Below are positions 40,882 through 49,177 of a DNA stretch of 64,000 bases, in pieces. Origin of the DNA: Micromonospora qiuiae (GTDB lineage Bacteria; Actinomycetota; Actinomycetes; Mycobacteriales; Micromonosporaceae); NCBI RefSeq assembly GCF_016863555.1, contig NZ_BOPC01000050.1, positions 1 through 64,000 of the forward strand, read 5' to 3'. Position 1 is the stretch's first letter. Every line of letters begins with the position of its first letter. The notes beneath the pieces were generated by a model. That model did not search any database. It worked only from the letters and a program-made list of their open reading frames with translations, and had not been told where the DNA came from. The position numbers were made by a program, and so were the translations under genes.

Positions 40882-41858
40882 CGCAGCCGCTGCCTCCGCT
40901 CGAAGCCGATGTAGACCGCTCCGGCGCCGACTGCCAGGAGGATCAGCAGGTTGCCGACGGCCGCACCGGGCCCGAACTCGGGCAGCAGGTTGCCGAAGCC
41001 CAGCCGGTACGACCAGGTGGCCAGCGTCGTCGACGAGTCGGTGGGACCGCCCCTGGTCATGATCCAGATCAGGTCGAAGACCTTGAGCGTGTAGATCAGC
41101 CCGAGCAGCAGCGTGATCGCCGAGACCGGGCGCAGCAACGGCCACGTGATCCACCGGAAGCGCTGCCACCCGCTCGCCCCGTCCAGTGCCGCCGCCTCGT
41201 AAAGGGGACGCGGAATCGCCTGCAGTCCGCTGTAGAGCACGACCAGGTTGAAGGGGATGCCGATCCAGACGTTGGCGATGATCACCGAGAGCAGCGACCA
41301 CCGGGGTGACGTCAGCCAGTTCACCGGCTCCACCCCGACGGCCGCGAGCGCCGCGTTGACCAGGCCGGCCTCGCTGTTGAGCAGCCACGACCAGGTGGAT
41401 GCCGACACGATCAACGGCAGCAGCCACGGTACGAGGAACAGCGCGCGCAGCGTACGGGAGAGCGGGAAGTGCCGGTGGAAGAAGAGCGCCAGGGCAAGGC
41501 CGATGGCGAACTGGCAGAGCAGGGACGCGACGGTGAAGACCGCGGTGTGCCACAACGCCGGGACGAACGTCGGCGCAGCCAGCACCTGACGGTAGTTGTC
41601 CAGCCCGGCGAAGGGCGCACCGCCCTGGACGAACGAGCGGACGGTGTATTCCCGCAGGCTCAGCTCGACGTTGCGATACAACGGATAGGCGTAGAAGGCG
41701 AGCAGGTAGCCGGCGACCGGGGCCAGGAAGGCCCACGCCGCCCAGCCAGCACCGCCGGTGCGTCGGCGCGGTGGAGGTGCCGGCGGGGTGGCCCGGGCCG
41801 CCGCATCGCGCTCGCGTACCGCCACGGATCGCGAGGTCCGGGCGAGGTGGCTGCCCAT
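40878..41858 (-). CDS. Carbohydrate ABC transporter permease (MalF-like)
   Basis: A 326-residue permease with six predicted helices after a basic, proline-rich N-terminal tail. The EAA loop is YEAAALDGASGWQRFRWITWPLL, about 80 residues from the C-terminus. It pairs with the MalG-like protein to form the channel. The gene starts 15 bases after the binding-protein stop. Expression is probably controlled by the LacI-type repressor through the operators upstream of the binding-protein gene. Confidence 0.93.
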   Translation of the reverse strand: MGSHLARTSRSVAVRERDAAARATPPAPPPRRRTGGAGWAAWAFLAPVAGYLLAFYAYPLYRNVELSLREYTVRSFVQGGAPFAGLDNYRQVLAAPTFVPALWHTAVFTVASLLCQFAIGLALALFFHRHFPLSRTLRALFLVPWLLPLIVSASTWSWLLNSEAGLVNAALAAVGVEPVNWLTSPRWSLLSVIIANVWIGIPFNLVVLYSGLQAIPRPLYEAAALDGASGWQRFRWITWPLLRPVSAITLLLGLIYTLKVFDLIWIMTRGGPTDSSTTLATWSYRLGFGNLLPEFGPGAAVGNLLILLAVGAGAVYIGFERRQRLR

Positions 41859-41873
41859 GTCGGCCGGGGCCGG

Positions 41874-43121
41874 TCAGTTCGTCGCGCTGTCGGCCGCACG
41901 TTGCGCGGCTGACAGCGCCTCCGGTGGCGTCCGGGCGCCGCTGAGCGCGGACTGCACCGCCGTCCACAGCGGCTCCGAGATCCTCGGGTACCGGGTCCCC
42001 AGGTCGTCGCCGGTGCGCCCCTTGGCCGCCTTGACCGCGTCGACCCAGACCCCCAACTCGGCGTTCGCCGCGACCTGTTGCTCCTGCACGGCGGCCACCG
42101 GGGCGATGTAGGACAGGGTGGTGTCCGTGGTGAGCAGGTTGTCGCCACTGGTCAGGCAGGCGACCAGTTGCCGGGAGGCGGCGTACCGGCCGGTGTCGCC
42201 CTGCACCGGAATGGAGATGAACTCGCCGCCGGTGGGCGCCGGTGCGGTGCCGCCTGCGCGGGCCGGGATGGGGATGATGCCGTACTCGAAGCTCAGCTTC
42301 GCCGCGTTGGCCAGTTGCCAGGTGCCGTTCTCGCCGAAGGCGTAGTCGCCGCTGGCGAACTCCTGCCAGCTGGTGGTCTGGGTGTTGTTGATGACGGAGT
42401 TTGGCGCGTGGCCGGCGGTCAGCCAGTCGGTCCACAGGGTCAGGGCCGACACCGCCTGCGGCGAGTCCAGCGCGGTGAGTTGTGCACCGGCGCCCCAGAA
42501 CCAGGGCAGGAACTGGAAGCTGCCCTCCTCGGTGCCGATCGCGGAGAAGGTGATGCCCTTCTTGCCGGCGGCCTTGACCTTGACCAGCGCCGCGGTCAGC
42601 GACGACCAGTCCGTCACGGTGGAGATGTCCACGCCCGCCTCGGCCAGCAGGTCCTTGTTGTAGTAGAGGGCGAGGGTGTTCGCGCCGATCGGCACGCCGT
42701 ACGTCCTGCCGTCGCGCTGCCCGGCACCGAGGAGGTGCGGTTCCATCGCCGACACGTCGAGGTCCGTCTCGTCGGTGGTGGTGAGGGCGCCGGCCTCGGC
42801 CAGCGTGGAGATCACCGGGTTGTCGATGACCAGCACGTCCGGTGAGTTGCCCTGCTGGGCGGCGAGCAGCGCCTTGTTGGTCAGGTCGGTGGTGTCGTAG
42901 CCGGTCCGCTCGACCGACACCCCGGCCGAGGTCCCGCACTCCTTGAGCAGCCTGACCCAGTCGGAGTCGTCGGTGAACTGCGGGTACGGGTCCCAGATGG
43001 TGTAGGTCCCGCCGCCCTCGGTCGTCGTCTCCTTCGAGGAACAGGCGCTGGCGGTGCCGGCGATGGCGAGGGCCAACAGGGCGGCGCTCACCGCGCGCAC
43101 CCGCAGGCTGGAACGTGTCAT
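41874..43121 (-). CDS. Extracellular solute-binding lipoprotein (family 1, CUT1)
   Basis: A 415-residue precursor with a lipoprotein signal ending ALAIAGTASAC; the Cys is followed by a Ser/Thr/Gly-rich linker. The mature domain has family-1 features (YTIWDPYPQFTDDSDW, DVLVIDNPVI, FASGDYAFGENGTWQLAN). It captures an oligosaccharide for the two permeases. It is the first gene of the four-gene operon, just downstream of a TTGACC/TATCGT promoter whose start site carries two LacI-type operators. Confidence 0.92.
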   Translation of the reverse strand: MTRSSLRVRAVSAALLALAIAGTASACSSKETTTEGGGTYTIWDPYPQFTDDSDWVRLLKECGTSAGVSVERTGYDTTDLTNKALLAAQQGNSPDVLVIDNPVISTLAEAGALTTTDETDLDVSAMEPHLLGAGQRDGRTYGVPIGANTLALYYNKDLLAEAGVDISTVTDWSSLTAALVKVKAAGKKGITFSAIGTEEGSFQFLPWFWGAGAQLTALDSPQAVSALTLWTDWLTAGHAPNSVINNTQTTSWQEFASGDYAFGENGTWQLANAAKLSFEYGIIPIPARAGGTAPAPTGGEFISIPVQGDTGRYAASRQLVACLTSGDNLLTTDTTLSYIAPVAAVQEQQVAANAELGVWVDAVKAAKGRTGDDLGTRYPRISEPLWTAVQSALSGARTPPEALSAAQRAADSATN

Positions 43122-43141
43122 GTGAGGCCTCGCTTCGTATT

Positions 43142-43200
43142 CGAACCGATTCGCCGAATCGGTTCGGCCGACGATAGGCCCACCTCGGCGACACGGTCAA
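43142..43200 (-). promoter_or_regulatory. ABC-importer promoter with paired LacI operators
   Basis: On the minus strand TTGACC (43200-43195), 18 bases, TATCGT (43176-43171). Two 12-base operator copies, CGAACCGATTCG (43142-43153) and CGAATCGGTTCG (43155-43166), lie one base apart over the predicted start and early transcript; together they are a perfect inverted repeat. Confidence 0.8.
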
Positions 43201-43260
43201 GGGAGTCGATGCTCCACACCGGAGAGCGCCCGAATCTCCACGTCATCGAGCCAACGCGGC

Positions 43261-43308
43261 GTTGACATTCACAACTGTCAACTTTTACGCTCCGTGCGAA
43301 TCGGTTCG
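43261..43308 (+). promoter_or_regulatory. GH39-like enzyme promoter with two inverted-repeat sites
   Basis: TTGACA (43262-43267), 18 bases, TACGCT (43286-43291). CGAATCGGTTCG at 43297-43308 covers the predicted start, identical to the importer operator. A separate repeat GTTGACA/TGTCAAC (43261-43267, 43276-43282) with an eight-base gap overlaps the -35 and suggests a second regulator. Confidence 0.75.
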
Positions 43309-43359
43309 ACGCAGCCCCCCTGATCACCGAGAGCCGCCTTCGTCGCAAAGGAGTCCCCA

Positions 43360-45186
43360 GTGACGCTCCCCCGCAGACCAGGACCCGTTCGTCGTCCCAT
43401 CGCCCGGCTCGCGGTCTTCGCGCTCGCGGCCACCGCCCTCGTCGCTCTTCCCACGCCGGCCCGCGCCGCCGATGAGTCGATCACCGTCAACTTCTCGGTG
43501 ACCAGCGGCGCGCCGACGTACCGCGCGGCCGGCTGGATCTACGGCATGACCGAGAACGCCTCCGGCCCGGCCGATCACTTTTACCGTGACGTGAAGTTCC
43601 GGTACATGCGCGCCGGCGGCGCGCAACTGCCCGGCAGCGGCTGGGTCGGCGGAACCTACGAGCGCCGGTGGAACTCCACCCTCGCCCAGGCGCGGCGCAC
43701 CGCGGCGCTCGGCGGCGAGTTCATCCTGCTGCCACATGATCTGTGGGGCGCGGACGGCGCCGCGATCTCCCGCTTCCCCGGCGACAACGGCAACTGGACC
43801 GACTACGACAACTTCCTCAACCGCCTGATCAGCGACGTACGCGCGGCCGGGCTGACCGTGCAGTGGGACATCTGGAACGAACCCAACATCACCCTGTTCT
43901 GGAACCGCCCGATCTCCCAGTACTTCGAGCTGTGGCGCCGCACCTACCAGCGCATCCGGGCCGAGTTCCCCAACCAGCTCATCGTCGGGCCGAGCTGCGC
44001 CTGCGTACCGTCGACCAACCACACCTTCTGGAACCAGTACCTGGACTTCGTCCGCTCGACCAACACCGTGCCGGACATCATCAGCTGGCACTCCCTGCCC
44101 GGCGACCCGGTGGCCAACGTCGCCGCCGCCAACGCCACCCTCGACCCGCGCGGCATCCCGCACCCCCGCCCGTACCAGATCAACGAGTACGCCGCGCCCG
44201 ACGAGCAGAACCCCGGCGACGGCGCCTGGTACATCGCACGCCTGGAACGCGCCCGCGCCGACGGCCTACGGGCGAACTGGGCCAGCGCCGGCAACCTGCA
44301 CAACGACCTCGGCAACCTGCTGGTGCGCAACTCGGCCGGGCAGCACCAGCCCAAGGGGGAATGGTGGGTCTACCGCTTCTACGCCTCGCAGACCGGGCAG
44401 ATCGTCTCGGTCACGCCCAGCCCGTCGTACGACGCGTTCGCGACCAAGACGTCCGGATCGGCGAAGATCCTCATCGGCGCGGGCCGCACCACCGGCAACC
44501 TCACCGTCAACCTGCAACGACTGGACACCACCAGCGGCATCGTGCAGAACAACCAGGTCCGTGTGCTCGTACAACGGGTCCCGCACAACGGCGGCGGCGC
44601 GGTGCAGGGCCCGATCACCATCTCCAACAGCGTGGTCAACGTGAGTGGCAACAACGCCACGGTCTCGCTGCCCTACGCCAACCAGACCGACACCTACACT
44701 CTGACCCTGCTGCCGCCCTCCGAGGGCGGCTTCCAGTCGGTGGCGGTGGCCCAGCACTCCCAGCAGTGCCTGGACAACACCGGCCGCAACACCGGTGACG
44801 GCAACGTCCAGCAGCAGTTCTACTGCGAGGGCGGCGACCAGCAGTTGTGGAACTTCCGGCCGGTGAGCGGCGTGGCGAACACCTTCACGGTGGTCAACCA
44901 GCAGACCGGCAAGTGCCTGGACGTCAACGGCGTCTCCACCGCCGACGGCGCGGCGGTGCACCAGTGGAGCTGCCACGACGGCCTCAACCAGCAGTTCACG
45001 CTGCGCAAGGTGACCTACCCGGGCAACGACTCGCACGACTACCAGCTCGTGGCCCGGCACAGCAACAAGTGCGTCGACGTCAGCACCATTTCCACCGCGC
45101 CCCGCGCCCCGATCCATCAGTGGACCTGCAACCCGGCGGGCCAGGGCAGCCCGCTCAACCAGACCTGGCGGCTCTGGGGCCGATGA
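43360..45186 (+). CDS. Secreted clan GH-A glycoside hydrolase (GH39-like) with ricin B lectin domain
   Basis: A 608-residue secreted enzyme. A Sec signal peptide (ALAATALVALPTPARAA) ends near residue 36. The (beta/alpha)8 domain has the acid/base Glu174 in WDIWNEPN and a probable nucleophile Glu276 in QINEY, the pattern of GH39 and related families (often xylosidases). A beta-sandwich follows, then a C-terminal ricin-type beta-trefoil (about residues 465-605) with QQLWNF, NQQFTL and NQTWRLWG repeats that bind sugars. GTG 43360 has AAAGGAG upstream. The LacI operator at its promoter links it to the importer operon. Exact GH family needs a search. Confidence 0.8.
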   Translation: MTLPRRPGPVRRPIARLAVFALAATALVALPTPARAADESITVNFSVTSGAPTYRAAGWIYGMTENASGPADHFYRDVKFRYMRAGGAQLPGSGWVGGTYERRWNSTLAQARRTAALGGEFILLPHDLWGADGAAISRFPGDNGNWTDYDNFLNRLISDVRAAGLTVQWDIWNEPNITLFWNRPISQYFELWRRTYQRIRAEFPNQLIVGPSCACVPSTNHTFWNQYLDFVRSTNTVPDIISWHSLPGDPVANVAAANATLDPRGIPHPRPYQINEYAAPDEQNPGDGAWYIARLERARADGLRANWASAGNLHNDLGNLLVRNSAGQHQPKGEWWVYRFYASQTGQIVSVTPSPSYDAFATKTSGSAKILIGAGRTTGNLTVNLQRLDTTSGIVQNNQVRVLVQRVPHNGGGAVQGPITISNSVVNVSGNNATVSLPYANQTDTYTLTLLPPSEGGFQSVAVAQHSQQCLDNTGRNTGDGNVQQQFYCEGGDQQLWNFRPVSGVANTFTVVNQQTGKCLDVNGVSTADGAAVHQWSCHDGLNQQFTLRKVTYPGNDSHDYQLVARHSNKCVDVSTISTAPRAPIHQWTCNPAGQGSPLNQTWRLWGR

Positions 45187-45242
45187 GCCCCGGCCGTCGG
45201 GGGGCGGGTCCGGCATGGCCACGTCGATTAGCATCGATCCGC

Positions 45243-46805
45243 ATGACGAACCCCGCCGTCACCTTCCGCAATCCCGTCGTCCCGGGTTTCCACCCCGATC
45301 CGAGCGTCTGCCGGGTGGGTGAGGAGTACTATCTCGTCTGCTCCAGCTTCGAGTACTTCCCCGGCGTGCCCATCTTCCACAGCCGGGACCTGGCCAACTG
45401 GCGGCAGATCGGCAACGTGCTCGACCGCCCGAGCCAACTCGACCTGCCGGCGGACACACCCGCCTCGGCCGGCATCTTCGCGCCGACCATCCGGCACCAC
45501 GACGGTCGGTTCTGGATGGTCACCACCAATGTCAGCATCGGTCGGCACCTGCTCGTCACCGCCACCGACCCGGCCGGGCCGTGGTCGGATCCGGTCTACT
45601 TCGACCTGCCGCACGTCGATCCCTCGCTGTCCTGGGACGACAACGGCGACTGCTGGCTGACCGTTTCCGGAGTCCAGTCGTACCGGATCGATCCGCTGGC
45701 CGGCAAGGTTCTGGAGGGCCCGGTGCCGATGTGGTCCGGCACCGGCGGGCAGTACCCGGAGGCCCCACACCTGTACCGGATCGGCGAGTGGTGGTACCTG
45801 CTGGTCTCCGAGGGCGGTACGCACACCGGCCACGCGGTCTCCATCGCCCGGTCCCGCAGTATCCGTGGCCCGTTCGAGCCCGGCCCGGCCAACCCGTTCC
45901 TCACCCACCGCAGCACGGATCGACCGATCCAGGCGACCGGCCACGCGGACCTGGTCCAGGCCGCCGACGGCAGCTGGTGGATGGTCCTGCTCGGCATCCG
46001 CGCCAAGGGACAGTGGCCGCCGTACCACGTGCTCGGCCGGGAGACCTTCCTGGTGCCGGTGCGGTGGGTGGACGGCTGGCCGGTGGTCGACCCGGTCGAG
46101 GAGGTGATGACCGCGCCCGCCGGCAGCCCGCCCGCGCTCGCCGCCACCGGAGACCCCGGCGGGCACCGCGACGACTTCGACAGCACCGAGTTGGCGCCGC
46201 AGTGGTTGTCGCTGCGGGGCCGGTCGCCGCGGAGCTGGTCGCTGACCGACCGGCCGGGCTGGCTCACCCTGCACGCCGACGGAAAGACCCTGGACCGGGC
46301 CGGCGCCACCCTGGTCGCCCGCCGGCAACTTCATCACGACTGCCGGGCCAGCGTCCGCGTCGACGCCGGTACCGGCCGGGCCGGGCTGACCCTGCGCATC
46401 GACGAGGCACACCACTACGACCTGGAGATCTCCGGCGGCACCGTGCGGGTCGTCGGCCGGGTCGGGCCGTTCCGCCAGGTGTTCGGCGAGCGGAGGGTGC
46501 CGCCGGGTCCGGTCACCCTGACCATCGCCACCCGGACCGGCGACCTGCTGCCGCCGACGGTGACGGCGGCCGAGCAGGTGGCCGCACCCGGGACGCCCTT
46601 CGGTGTACGCCCGACCACCTGCGACATGGTCAGCTTCGAGGTGGCGACCGAGGACGGGCCGGTCGTCCTGGCCGAACTCGACGGTCGATACCTGTCCACC
46701 GAGGTCGCCGCCGGCTTCACCGGCCGGGTCTTCGGCCTCTACGTCACCGAGGGCAGCGCCGCCTTCGACTGGTTCGACTACCGTCCGACGGCGATCCAGG
46801 AATGA
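45243..46805 (+). CDS. GH43 glycoside hydrolase (beta-xylosidase/alpha-L-arabinofuranosidase type)
   Basis: A 520-residue enzyme without signal peptide. The five-blade propeller has base Asp19 in HPDPSV, Asp126 in HVDPSLSWDDNG and acid Glu173 in YPEAPHLY, the GH43 triad. The C-terminal 200 residues (DDFDSTELAPQWLSLRG onward) form the concanavalin-like sandwich of the xylosidase-like subfamilies. Being intracellular, it would act on imported xylo- or arabino-oligosaccharides. TAGCAT lies eight bases before the ATG, so the mRNA may be leaderless. It follows the GH39-like gene by 56 bases and ends in a strong terminator. Confidence 0.9.
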   Translation: MTNPAVTFRNPVVPGFHPDPSVCRVGEEYYLVCSSFEYFPGVPIFHSRDLANWRQIGNVLDRPSQLDLPADTPASAGIFAPTIRHHDGRFWMVTTNVSIGRHLLVTATDPAGPWSDPVYFDLPHVDPSLSWDDNGDCWLTVSGVQSYRIDPLAGKVLEGPVPMWSGTGGQYPEAPHLYRIGEWWYLLVSEGGTHTGHAVSIARSRSIRGPFEPGPANPFLTHRSTDRPIQATGHADLVQAADGSWWMVLLGIRAKGQWPPYHVLGRETFLVPVRWVDGWPVVDPVEEVMTAPAGSPPALAATGDPGGHRDDFDSTELAPQWLSLRGRSPRSWSLTDRPGWLTLHADGKTLDRAGATLVARRQLHHDCRASVRVDAGTGRAGLTLRIDEAHHYDLEISGGTVRVVGRVGPFRQVFGERRVPPGPVTLTIATRTGDLLPPTVTAAEQVAAPGTPFGVRPTTCDMVSFEVATEDGPVVLAELDGRYLSTEVAAGFTGRVFGLYVTEGSAAFDWFDYRPTAIQE

Positions 46806-46806
46806 C

Positions 46807-46836
46807 CACCGCCGGTCGGGTGCCCGACCGGCGGTG
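46807..46836 (+). terminator. Terminator of the GH43 gene
   Basis: Perfect 14-base arms CACCGCCGGTCGGG (46807-46820) and CCCGACCGGCGGTG (46823-46836) begin one base after the stop codon. Confidence 0.85.
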
Positions 46837-46852
46837 AGGCCAGCGAAAAGCC

Positions 46853-46885
46853 GTCGGCAGTGCGGGGTGGGCCCGCACGGCCGAC
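46853..46885 (-). terminator. Second hairpin in the convergent gap
   Basis: A 14-pair stem with one mismatch, GTCGGC-a-GTGCGGG (46853-46866) against CCCGCAC-g-GCCGAC (46872-46885), loop GTGGG. It may terminate the minus-strand CE15 gene, though it lies about 200 bases past that stop. Between it and 47087 I see only the direct repeat CCGGAAGTTT (twice, near 46975-46996). Confidence 0.55.
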
Positions 46886-47086
46886 AGCGGTCACCCCAGA
46901 CCTGGCCGGGCGTGATCGTCGCGGTGCAGCCACCGCTCGCGAGTTTTCACAGACGTCAATGGCTTCCGGAAGTTTTCCCGGAAGTTTCAGGCCGCTCCCG
47001 ATGGGCTGGTCGTGGTTTGCGCCCGACGACCCCTGGGGCTTTGGTCGTGCTCGCACCCGGGGCTGGCGAACTCGTCGCGCCGGCAG

Positions 47087-48769
47087 CTACCTGGCGGTGC
47101 AGGTGGGGTTCAGACCCGTGCCGGTGCCGGTGCCCTGGAAGCCGAACTCGGTCGACTGGCCGGCGGCGATGGCCCCGTTGTAGCTGACGTTGGTGAAGGT
47201 GACCGCGCCGCTGCTGCCATTGCGGTTGGCGTTCCACACGTTGGTGACGCTGGCACCGGAGGGCAGCGTCACGGCGACGGTCCAGCCGTTGACCGGCGCG
47301 GCGCCTGCGGTGACCCGCACTGTGGCGACGAACCCACCGGTCCACTGGTTGACCGACACCGAAGCCGAGCAGCCGCCACCGGCCGGTGGCGTAGTGGGCG
47401 GAATCGTCGTGGGCGGGACCGTCGGCGGCGCGGTAGTGGGCGGCGTCGTCGTGGGCAGGGTGGTCGGCGGCACGGTGGTGGGCGGGGTGGTCGGGCCGCC
47501 GGCGAGGGTGGGCGTCTGCCAGTCCCGCCACTCGGCCAGGTTGCCCGCCTTGCGGCTGGAGATCCGGAAGGCCCCGGCCGCGCTGCCCGTCTTGAGCAGG
47601 AACTTCTGGATGCTCTGCTGCAACGGGGTGCGCCACTCCGACCGGGACGCGCAGTGCGTACCGTCCTGGACGTCGGACCAGTAGCTGATGTTGTCGCCCG
47701 CGCCGAGCGCCTTGTAGACCTCCGCGCCGGCCAGGGCCGCGACGCTGGACGACCGGGCCGCCAGCCAGTCGATGTGCGGATTGTCCATGATGAACAATCC
47801 GCGCGGCGCGATCATGGCCACCGTCTGGTGGGTGTCCACGGGCAGGTTCGCCGGGTTGCCGGTGTAGGAGCCGAAGGCGTCGCCCAGCCACGGCTGTTCG
47901 CCGTACGCGCTGCTCAGCGGCTGGGCGCCGGACTCACCCGGGATGCCGCGGAAGATCGGCGAGCCGGCGCTGCCCGATTCGATCGGCATGGTCAACGCGA
48001 TGCGCTGGTCGAAGGCGCCCGTGACGAAGGCGCCCTTGCCGTAGCGGGAGCACCCGGTGACGCCGGTAGCGTCCGCCCGGAGGATGTTGCCGCCCGACTG
48101 CTCGATGACGTCGATGATCCGGCTCACTCCCCACGCCCAGGCGACCAGCAGACCGGTGCTGCTGGAGGAACCGTAGACGCTGTAGAAGGCGCCCTGTTTG
48201 TTGTTGCGGGGCGTGCCTTCCCGTCCCACCGCGAGCGGGTCGTAGCTGATCACCGCGGCGCCGGCGGACCGGATGGTGGCGGTGTCGGCTCCGAATCCAC
48301 CCAGGACCACCACGGCCGGGTATGGCCCGGTCCCCCCGCTGGGCAGTTGCACGCTGGCGGAGAAGCTGGCGCTGCGACCGTTGTGCGTCACGTTCACCGT
48401 GATGTTCGTGTTCGAGACCGTTCCCGTGACACTCTGCGGCTTCGCCGGTTTGTCGCCGTAGACGTAGCGCTGCGCGAGGTGCTTGATCTCCGCGCGGTGA
48501 CACCGCCAGTCGGACTTAACCGAGATGCGCGTACCGTTCAATTTCCGGAAGGGATCCGGTAGGCGGGAGTTGGCCGGCGGCGATGTCGCACCGGGGACCG
48601 GACAATCGGTCCCCTCGTCCTCGGCGGGCGCGACGGCCGCGAGGCCAGCGGCCGCCCGCGCCAGGCTGCTTCTCGCCGCCACCCAGGTCGTCGCGGCGAG
48701 CGCAAGTGCCGTCACCGCCAGCACCACGATCACCGATCGGATCTGTGTACGACCCCATCTCATGATCAC
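47087..48769 (-). CDS. Secreted glucuronoyl esterase (CE15) with CBM2
   Basis: A 560-residue exported enzyme. An N-terminal hydrophobic segment (VIVVLAVTALALAATTWVAA) acts as signal or anchor. The esterase domain has Ser241 in GCSRYGKGA, Glu264 in PIESGSAG and His372 in GTHCAS, the CE15 triad, which cuts ester bonds between glucuronoxylan and lignin. A Pro/Thr linker (residues about 420-460) joins a C-terminal family-2 cellulose-binding module (VNQWTGGFVATVRVT ... NPTC). GTG 48769 has GAGGAG five bases upstream. A perfect 22-bp palindrome lies just before it. Confidence 0.92.
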   Translation of the reverse strand: MIMRWGRTQIRSVIVVLAVTALALAATTWVAARSSLARAAAGLAAVAPAEDEGTDCPVPGATSPPANSRLPDPFRKLNGTRISVKSDWRCHRAEIKHLAQRYVYGDKPAKPQSVTGTVSNTNITVNVTHNGRSASFSASVQLPSGGTGPYPAVVVLGGFGADTATIRSAGAAVISYDPLAVGREGTPRNNKQGAFYSVYGSSSSTGLLVAWAWGVSRIIDVIEQSGGNILRADATGVTGCSRYGKGAFVTGAFDQRIALTMPIESGSAGSPIFRGIPGESGAQPLSSAYGEQPWLGDAFGSYTGNPANLPVDTHQTVAMIAPRGLFIMDNPHIDWLAARSSSVAALAGAEVYKALGAGDNISYWSDVQDGTHCASRSEWRTPLQQSIQKFLLKTGSAAGAFRISSRKAGNLAEWRDWQTPTLAGGPTTPPTTVPPTTLPTTTPPTTAPPTVPPTTIPPTTPPAGGGCSASVSVNQWTGGFVATVRVTAGAAPVNGWTVAVTLPSGASVTNVWNANRNGSSGAVTFTNVSYNGAIAAGQSTEFGFQGTGTGTGLNPTCTAR

Positions 48770-48787
48770 TGAAGCTCCTCTCCGGGC

Positions 48788-48809
48788 AGCATCGATAATT
48801 ATCGATGCT
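48788..48809 (-). promoter_or_regulatory. Perfect 22-bp palindromic operator
   Basis: The sequence is an exact palindrome of 11+11 bases centred on AATT, with half AGCATCGATAA. It lies about 19 bases before the CE15 start. It differs from the CGAAYCGRTTCG site used elsewhere in the locus, so a different regulator is implied. The half AGCATCGAT also occurs just before the GH43 start (near 45231). Confidence 0.7.
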
Positions 48810-49177
48810 CATCGGGGCAAGTTTCGGCCTGAGCAGCGAAAAATGTCAATACCGTTTCGCAGGGTCGGCGACGCGGGATCGGCCCGTTCGCCGCCATGGG
48901 GCCCCTGGCTCAACCCGCTGGCGCCGACCGGTGGGCCGACGGGCCATTCGCCGGGGCGAGCGCCGGCAACCACCAGGGCGGGCAGCGCCGACCATTGACG
49001 TTTCTCGATGAGAAGTCGTACTATTCGCGAAATAGTTCCCGCAAGTTTACCGAAAATTCCGGTGGCGTTCGGTCGCCCGTCCCCAGTCCGTGTCCCGGGC
49101 AGCACGGGCGTCCCGTGCCGGGGCAGCACGAGACAGGTGCCGGGCCGGTGCGGCAGTGACTCAGGAGGAGAAGCAAG
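48810..49177 (+). promoter_or_regulatory. Leader region and promoter of the DUF4956-VTC-CotH operon
   Basis: TTGACG (48995-49000) and TACTAT (49019-49024) are 18 bases apart, with the small inverted repeat TTCTC/GAGAA inside the spacer. This leaves a leader of about 145 bases containing the repeated motif CCGGGCAGCACG / CCGGGGCAGCACG (near 49096-49128). GGAGGAG precedes the ATG at 49178. I see no coding sequence in this stretch. Confidence 0.55.

Noticed and set aside
40060..43200. A 1046-residue minus-strand open frame
   Set aside because: Only its end (40060-40881) is the MalG-like permease. The rest is Arg/Pro/Gly-rich shadow sequence antisense-phase to the MalF-like and binding-protein genes.
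47390..47510. Proline/threonine repeats as a possible tandem-repeat locus
   Set aside because: They encode the ordinary linker between the esterase and its CBM2; the CotH gene has an equivalent linker at about 52320-52400.
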